Part shown: positions 47,483 to 51,880 of the stretch, in pieces
Position numbering within the stretch: the first letter of the stretch is position 1
Layout of the letters: each line of letters opens with the position of its first letter
Position numbers and translations under genes: made by a program
Notes under the pieces: model-generated
The model's database searches: none
What the model was told of the DNA's origin: nothing
The model's input: only the letters and a program-made list of their open reading frames with translations
Source: Bacteroides sp.
Lineage (GTDB): Bacteria > Bacteroidota > Bacteroidia > Bacteroidales > Muribaculaceae
Length of the DNA: 51,880 nucleotides
Reading direction: 5' to 3'
Assembly (NCBI GenBank): GCA_014802175.1
Contig: JAAVCU010000029.1
Span: 36,462 to 88,341 of the forward strand

Positions 47483-48529
47483 ATGTTCAGTTTTGCATAT
47501 CCACATATATTGCTTCTTCTGATATTGGTGCCCGTATTTTGCTTCTTGTATTTGTGGGCACGATATGCGCGGAAGAAAAATCTTAAGAAATTCGGTAAGA
47601 TTGATTCACTTATCACTCTGATGCCATTGGTGTCGCCTTATAAGCCGCCATTGAAACTGGCTATCCAGATGCTGGCGTTAACTTTCCTTATCATAGCTCT
47701 GGCTCGTCCATGGGGTGGAATTAAGAATCAGAAGACTACTAAAGAGGGTATCGAGGTTATCATAGCAATGGACGCATCCAATTCCATGCTTGCTTCGGCT
47801 ACTGATGATCCGAATGGTCCCGATCGTATGCGTACGGCCAAGCTTACTCTTGAGAAATTAATTAATCGTCTGGATAACGATCGTGTTGGATTGTTGATGT
47901 ATGCCGGTTCTGCTTACACATTGATTCCGGTAACCAACGATTATGTTTCGGCGAAGATGTTCCTGAATTCCATAGATCCTTCTCAAGTTTCAGACCAGGG
48001 AACCAATATCTCTGCCGCTATAGAGATGGCTTCATCATCTTTCAGTGAAGATAAGAATATAGGCAAGGCAATAATCCTTATCACAGATGCCGAGGAACTT
48101 GATGACATGGAAGGTGTGATGGGAGCTGCAAAATCAGCATCTAAGAGTGGTATACAACTTGATGTTGTAGGAGTGGGTAGTGTTACCCCCGTTCCATTGG
48201 TGATCAATGGTTCGCCGTTGATTGATGATGAGACGGGTGAGCCGGTTAGAACAGCTCTCAATGAGGATCTTGCCGCAGATATAGCCAAAGCCGGAAAAGG
48301 TATATATGTTAATGCCTCTAATAAGGATGCACTTAATGAACTTGATAAGCAGCTCGACACATTGAAAAAATCCGCTATGGAGTCGAGTGTTTATGCGCAG
48401 CATGATGAGCTTTTCCCCATATTCGCATGGATTGCACTGATATTGATAGTGCTCGATATTCTGGTGCTTGACCGAAAGATAGGATGGCTTGATAAATTCA
48501 CATTCTTCTCTAAAGAGGGTAAAAAATGA
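47483..48529 (+). CDS. batB: BatB, membrane VWA protein
   Basis: The 348-residue protein parallels BatA: two N-terminal helices (HILLLLILVPVFCFLYLWA and LAIQMLALTFLIIALA), a VWA domain with D97-A-S99-N-S101, DQGTNISAAIEMA and ILITDAEELDDM, and a C-terminal helix (LFPIFAWIALILIVLDILVL). It shares the ATGA overlap with batC. The conserved threonine and DxSxS residues suggest that it binds a divalent metal and a partner, probably BatA or the TPR protein BatC. Confidence 0.93.
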   Translation: MFSFAYPHILLLLILVPVFCFLYLWARYARKKNLKKFGKIDSLITLMPLVSPYKPPLKLAIQMLALTFLIIALARPWGGIKNQKTTKEGIEVIIAMDASNSMLASATDDPNGPDRMRTAKLTLEKLINRLDNDRVGLLMYAGSAYTLIPVTNDYVSAKMFLNSIDPSQVSDQGTNISAAIEMASSSFSEDKNIGKAIILITDAEELDDMEGVMGAAKSASKSGIQLDVVGVGSVTPVPLVINGSPLIDDETGEPVRTALNEDLAADIAKAGKGIYVNASNKDALNELDKQLDTLKKSAMESSVYAQHDELFPIFAWIALILIVLDILVLDRKIGWLDKFTFFSKEGKK

Positions 48530-49311
48530 AGTTGAATATGTATCGACATATATTATTTTTGATTGCAACTTTTTTGATTGCAGGGACGGGTGTGGCTAAT
48601 GCCGAATCGTTACGCGCCGAGAGAAAACTCATCAATGAAGGTAACAAACTTTATATGGAACGTAAGTTCGGTGAGGCGGCAAAGAAATATGAGGAAGCGT
48701 TAGGAGTTAATGCCCAGTCTGCAGTGGGTCGTTATAATCTCGGCCTTTCGCAAATCAAACAGGTGACTAATCCTCAGGATACAACACCTAAAGCTAAAGG
48801 TTTATTGGATAATGCCCGCACTAATCTGTCGGCGGTGGCTTCTCAAGCAAAGGAGAAACCGGGTCTCGCTTCAAAGGCTAATTATAATCTCGGGAATCTT
48901 GAATTCAATGTCAAGGATTACAAAAAGGCCATAGAGTATTATAAGCAGGCTTTAAGAATCGATCCTAACGATAATTCAGCAAGAAAGAATCTGAGGATTG
49001 CTCAAAAACAACTTCAGAATCAGGATCAGGATAAGCAAGATCAGAATAAAGATCAGAACCAGGATCAGCAGAATCAGGATAAAGATCAGAATAAGGATCA
49101 GAATCAAGATCAAAACAAAGACCAAAATCAGCAGAACCAGAATCAGGATAAACAGGATCAGAAGCAGAAGGAGAATAATATCAGTCAGCAGACAGCTAAT
49201 CAGATCCTGCAGGCCATAGATAATAAAGAAAACCAGACGCGTGCGCGTGTGAATCGCGCCAATAAGGGAGATAAATCGGTTGGTCAAGGTTCTGCAAGAA
49301 AAAAATGGTAA
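48526..49311 (+). CDS. batC: BatC, TPR protein with Asn/Gln/Asp-rich tail
   Basis: The 261-residue exported protein (signal peptide ending near GVANA) has TPR units at about 28-75 (INEGNKLYMERKFGEAAKKYEEALGV) and 108-155 (ANYNLGNLEFNVKDYKKAIEYYKQALRIDPNDNSARKNLR). A low-complexity run of N, Q, D and K follows (about 160-218, encoded at 49015-49170). The C-terminus is basic (RARVNRANKGDKSVGQGSARKKW). TPRs would hold the periplasmic Bat complex together; the disordered tail is typical in kind but variable in length among BatC proteins. The short BatD-like gene starts four bases after its stop. Confidence 0.9.
   Translation: MKLNMYRHILFLIATFLIAGTGVANAESLRAERKLINEGNKLYMERKFGEAAKKYEEALGVNAQSAVGRYNLGLSQIKQVTNPQDTTPKAKGLLDNARTNLSAVASQAKEKPGLASKANYNLGNLEFNVKDYKKAIEYYKQALRIDPNDNSARKNLRIAQKQLQNQDQDKQDQNKDQNQDQQNQDKDQNKDQNQDQNKDQNQQNQNQDKQDQKQKENNISQQTANQILQAIDNKENQTRARVNRANKGDKSVGQGSARKKW
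49015..49170 (+). repeat. In-frame short-unit repeat in batC
   Basis: Variants of CAGAATCAGGAT, GATCAGAATAAA and similar 6- to 12-base units follow each other for about 156 bases, coding for DQNK/DQNQ-type repeats. The units are multiples of three bases, so gain or loss would keep the frame. Confidence 0.8.
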
Positions 49312-49315
49312 GCAG

Positions 49316-50224
49316 ATGAGTCTATTCAGCAGAGTTGTATTATTTACTTTTTTGTCGGTTGCATTCATTAGTAATGCAGCCGGTAAAATTGTAGATAATG
49401 ATGAGTTCATCATAACTGCTGAATTTGATAAAAAGGAATATTTCAGTAATGAATCCGGATTATTGACGATATGGCTCTACACCACCAATCCAAATCTCAA
49501 CGGATTTGAAGAGATTTTTCCGGTCTCTGTTGATAAAGGAGAATTCGCTTATTTCGCAAAAGTGAATGAGATGCCACGCGCCACGCACAAGAAAATCAAA
49601 GATAAGGAATATGCAGCTTATCCGCTTGGAGTGTATGCCATCATGTTTAAGGATGAAGGAAAGTATGCTATAAATGCGGGATCATACAGACTGTCGGTCA
49701 ATGAACCGGTAGTGGTTCGTGATCCATTCTGGGGAACGGTAAGAACACACAGAAGTGAATTCGTGGACGTTCAGGGGGAAAAGACGCGTGTTAAGGTGAA
49801 AAAGTTACCAATGGTGGAGGGGATCACATCTTTCTCAGGAGCTGTTGGCGATTATAAAATCGAGGTAACCATACCGAGAGGTGAGATTATAATCAACGAA
49901 CCGGCAACTGCCATTATCACGATAGAGGGGGAGGGTTTGATCGGAGATGATACTATGCCTGATTATCATGATTCGTTCAAGCAAGGATGTGTGTTGAAGT
50001 CGGTGAGCGATTCTAATGATTATCTTTATAATGGGCGATGTGTAGTGTCGCGAAAGGTTCTTGAATGTGAATTTATTCCCACTGATTTAAAGAATTGTCT
50101 GATTTCCCCTGTGGAATTCAGCTTCTTTAATCCGAAATCGGGAAAATATGAGATCTTAAGGTCGGAACCTGTATCGGTTAATGTTAAGTCATCTACCGTG
50201 AGGATTACACCTATTGATATTTAA
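49316..50224 (+). CDS. Short BatD-like protein without membrane anchor
   Basis: The 302-residue exported protein (signal peptide MSLFSRVVLFTFLSVAFISNAAG) aligns by eye with the second part of the BatD ectodomain. It has FDKKEYFSNESGLLTIWLYTT, the VVVRDPFWGTVRTHRSEF motif, KVKKLPMVEGITSFSGAVGDYKIEV and FSFFNPKSGKYE. The last is nearly the same as LVYFNPSTGKYE in the full BatD that follows. It ends without the C-terminal transmembrane helix and cytoplasmic tail of BatD, so it should be free in the periplasm. The ATG at 49316, four bases after the batC stop, is preferred over an in-frame GTG at 49280 that overlaps batC. Confidence 0.8.
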   Translation: MSLFSRVVLFTFLSVAFISNAAGKIVDNDEFIITAEFDKKEYFSNESGLLTIWLYTTNPNLNGFEEIFPVSVDKGEFAYFAKVNEMPRATHKKIKDKEYAAYPLGVYAIMFKDEGKYAINAGSYRLSVNEPVVVRDPFWGTVRTHRSEFVDVQGEKTRVKVKKLPMVEGITSFSGAVGDYKIEVTIPRGEIIINEPATAIITIEGEGLIGDDTMPDYHDSFKQGCVLKSVSDSNDYLYNGRCVVSRKVLECEFIPTDLKNCLISPVEFSFFNPKSGKYEILRSEPVSVNVKSSTVRITPIDI

Positions 50225-50291
50225 CAATAGTTCAAAGTAGAAATTGCAGTAAACAGTTGTATATACTGAAATGGACAAGAAATAATACGTC

Positions 50292-51880
50292 ATGTGTAAA
50301 AGGATATTTATTCTATCAGTTGCTTTATTAGTAGCTTTCCTTCCAGGCTTAGCCGGGTCGGTGAAGATTTATGAATCTGCGCCACGTGGACAAAACGGAA
50401 TTACTGTAGGCGACAGGTTTTACATCACTATCGAGGTTACCGATATTGATGGTAAACCGGATGTGCCTTCCAATGTGGGTGGAGCGAAAGTTATCTATTT
50501 TGATCATACGGGTCAGATGAGTTCCATGACCAGTGTGAATGGTAAGGTTACACAGTCTACGCAAAACACCTGGACCGTGACATTGCGCGCTACGTCAGAG
50601 GGTACGTATACATTCGGTCCGGTAAGCGTTGGTGGAGTAAAAAGTAATCAGATTAAATATACCATAGGCAAAGCGGAAGCCAAGAATCAAAATGCGCCGG
50701 GAAGTAACGGGGCGCAGACCGGGGCTTCTGATGATTCCGATAAACCGAAATTTATCGGCAAAGGTGATGGCAATCTATTTATGAAAGCTTCAATCACCGA
50801 GTCTACTGTTTACGAACAGCAGGCATTGGTCTATACTGTTAAACTCTATACTACTTACGATGCAATCAAATTCATTGGAGCAACTGCTGCCCCGAAGTTT
50901 GATGGATTTGTAGTGGAGGAGTCTAAGGCTGTATCCAATCAACTTGATTATGAAACGTTGAATGGAAAAACGTATGCAACAGCTGTTATTGCCCATTACA
51001 TCATATTCCCTCAGATGACAGGCCAACTTAAAGTTATAGGTAACACTTACACTGTTTCTGTTGATCAGCGAGAGTATTACCACGATCCGTTCTGGGGTAG
51101 TATGGCTGTGAGCAAACCACTGCAACTTAATGTGACGCCCAACGATCTTACTGTAAATGTAAAACCCCTGCCATCTCCTAAACCAGCCGATTTCTCCGGT
51201 GGAGTAGGGCGGTTTACAATCTCGTCACAACTTAAGTCCTCCGATTTTAAGACTAATCAGGCCGGTTCAATTGAGTATATTATAACCGGAACCGGTAATA
51301 TTAAGTATGTGCAGATGCCTGATCTGGCTACTATCTTCCCCTCTGAAATTGAGGTTTATACGCCCAAAACTGAGGTGAAGGATGTAGTTGGCTCATCGAA
51401 TGTGTCAGGATCCTCCTCTTTCGATTATTCTTTTATGCCTCTTGAAGAGGGTGAATTCAAGATTCCGGCAATCAATCTTGTTTATTTCAATCCTTCAACA
51501 GGAAAATATGAAACTACTTCCTCTACGGAATATAGTATTACGGTAGGTAAAGGTAAGGCTTCTGCTAAATCCCAGACCAACTCCCGTCTTAAATTTGATC
51601 CTACATTGGAAGTTATCAAGATTGGCGATTTGAAGAAGGAGATAAAGCCCATGATTTATCGATTCCCATATTGGCTGTTCTTTATTATTCCGTTTGTGAT
51701 ATTGATTGGCTCGATGGTTGCATATAAGCGTTATCTCAGTCTGCATGCTGATATGGCAGCATTCAATAGTAGGCGTGCCAACAAGATTGCCAATAAACGA
51801 TTGCGTAAGGCAGCTAATGCAATGAAGCGTGGCAATTCCGAAGCTTTCTACGATGAAATGCTAATCGCGATATGGGGTTA
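50292..51880 (+). CDS. batD: BatD oxygen-tolerance protein (3' end outside window)
   Basis: The frame is open from the ATG at 50292 to the window end (529 codons), so the gene continues beyond. It has a signal peptide (MCKRIFILSVALLVAFLPGLAGS), tandem immunoglobulin-like ectodomains (GITVGDRFYITIEVTDIDGKP; DPFWGSMAVSKPLQLNVTPNDLTVNVKPLP), a transmembrane helix near residues 458-475 (YWLFFIIPFVILIGSMVAY) and the start of a basic cytoplasmic region (RRANKIANKRLRKAANAMKRG). This is the BatD family, the last core member of the Bat aerotolerance complex. A batE-type TPR gene would be expected downstream. Confidence 0.92.
   Translation, partial: MCKRIFILSVALLVAFLPGLAGSVKIYESAPRGQNGITVGDRFYITIEVTDIDGKPDVPSNVGGAKVIYFDHTGQMSSMTSVNGKVTQSTQNTWTVTLRATSEGTYTFGPVSVGGVKSNQIKYTIGKAEAKNQNAPGSNGAQTGASDDSDKPKFIGKGDGNLFMKASITESTVYEQQALVYTVKLYTTYDAIKFIGATAAPKFDGFVVEESKAVSNQLDYETLNGKTYATAVIAHYIIFPQMTGQLKVIGNTYTVSVDQREYYHDPFWGSMAVSKPLQLNVTPNDLTVNVKPLPSPKPADFSGGVGRFTISSQLKSSDFKTNQAGSIEYIITGTGNIKYVQMPDLATIFPSEIEVYTPKTEVKDVVGSSNVSGSSSFDYSFMPLEEGEFKIPAINLVYFNPSTGKYETTSSTEYSITVGKGKASAKSQTNSRLKFDPTLEVIKIGDLKKEIKPMIYRFPYWLFFIIPFVILIGSMVAYKRYLSLHADMAAFNSRRANKIANKRLRKAANAMKRGNSEAFYDEMLIAIWG

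Noticed and set aside
49015-49170. Repeats considered as a CRISPR array
   Set aside because: Units are short, without spacers, and are translated within batC; no cas genes are near.
48976-49413. Open frame on the minus strand across the batC repeat, rich in Leu and Ile
   Set aside because: It is the complement of the in-frame N/Q/D/K repeat; the apparent membrane-like protein is an artefact of that codon use.

Overview
The window reads as a chromosomal segment of a Bacteroidota bacterium, most likely order Bacteroidales, and a Muribaculaceae-like genome fits well. The reasons are: Bacteroides-type promoters (TTTG, about 20 bases, then TAnnTTTG); very weak Shine-Dalgarno sequences; type IX secretion-like C-terminal tails; families nearly confined to this phylum (DUF4250, DUF4827, DUF5686, Spi domain, DcaP-like porin, Bat aerotolerance operon); a pyrophosphate-dependent phosphofructokinase; and GH97/GH51/GH43 glycan enzymes. 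The species assignment is inference. No rRNA, tRNA, CRISPR array, phage gene or recognisable transposase was seen.

Layout. 1-3.3 kb: 3' end of pfp, an MFS transporter, a Spi-domain secreted protein and a small membrane protein, followed by a nested inverted repeat (3340-3515). 3.6-6.0 kb (minus): malate dehydrogenase and a DcaP-like porin. 6.1-16.2 kb (plus): a tightly packed gene train behind one clear promoter, with a GH43-GH97 fusion, a GH51 enzyme carrying a broken propeller domain, an FdtA/FdtB nucleotide-sugar pair, a 55-residue DUF4250 protein, a CYTH triphosphatase and a DUF5686 outer-membrane protein. 16.3-18.9 kb: a LysM/periplasmic-binding fusion and a beta-barrel protein.

18.9-22.0 kb is the most accessory-looking stretch. 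Two minus-strand genes (a PepSY-like lipoprotein and a secreted VWA-like protein) lie between near-identical 16-base terminal inverted repeats about 3.0 kb apart. There is also a third copy of the end sequence that makes a 119-base MITE-like unit, plus a separate nested palindrome. In the VWA-like protein the metal-site motif lies at the C-terminus, after the rest of the domain, which looks like a circular permutation.

22.0-35.1 kb: cdsA with its own promoter; an RND efflux operon (adaptor, pump, outer-membrane factor) that ends with lpxA; mtnN; then tsaC-type and BASS-transporter genes (plus) facing mazG-topB and a FeoB-associated Cys-rich protein (minus). 35.2-43.4 kb: a housekeeping run on the plus strand: DHH phosphoesterase, DUF4827 lipoprotein, glmM-type mutase, sppA, lpxK, purine nucleoside phosphorylase, thiL, closed by a terminator. 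43.5-51.9 kb: the Bat operon (moxR, DUF58, a membrane protein, batA, batB, batC, a short BatD-like protein, and batD cut by the window end).

Much of the window serves the cell envelope: lipid A (lpxA, lpxK), phospholipid (cdsA), amino-sugar supply (glmM), efflux, outer-membrane barrels and the Bat membrane complex. The best candidates for undescribed biology are the transposon-like cassette with the permuted VWA-like protein, the two glycosidase fusions, and the two nested palindromic elements.
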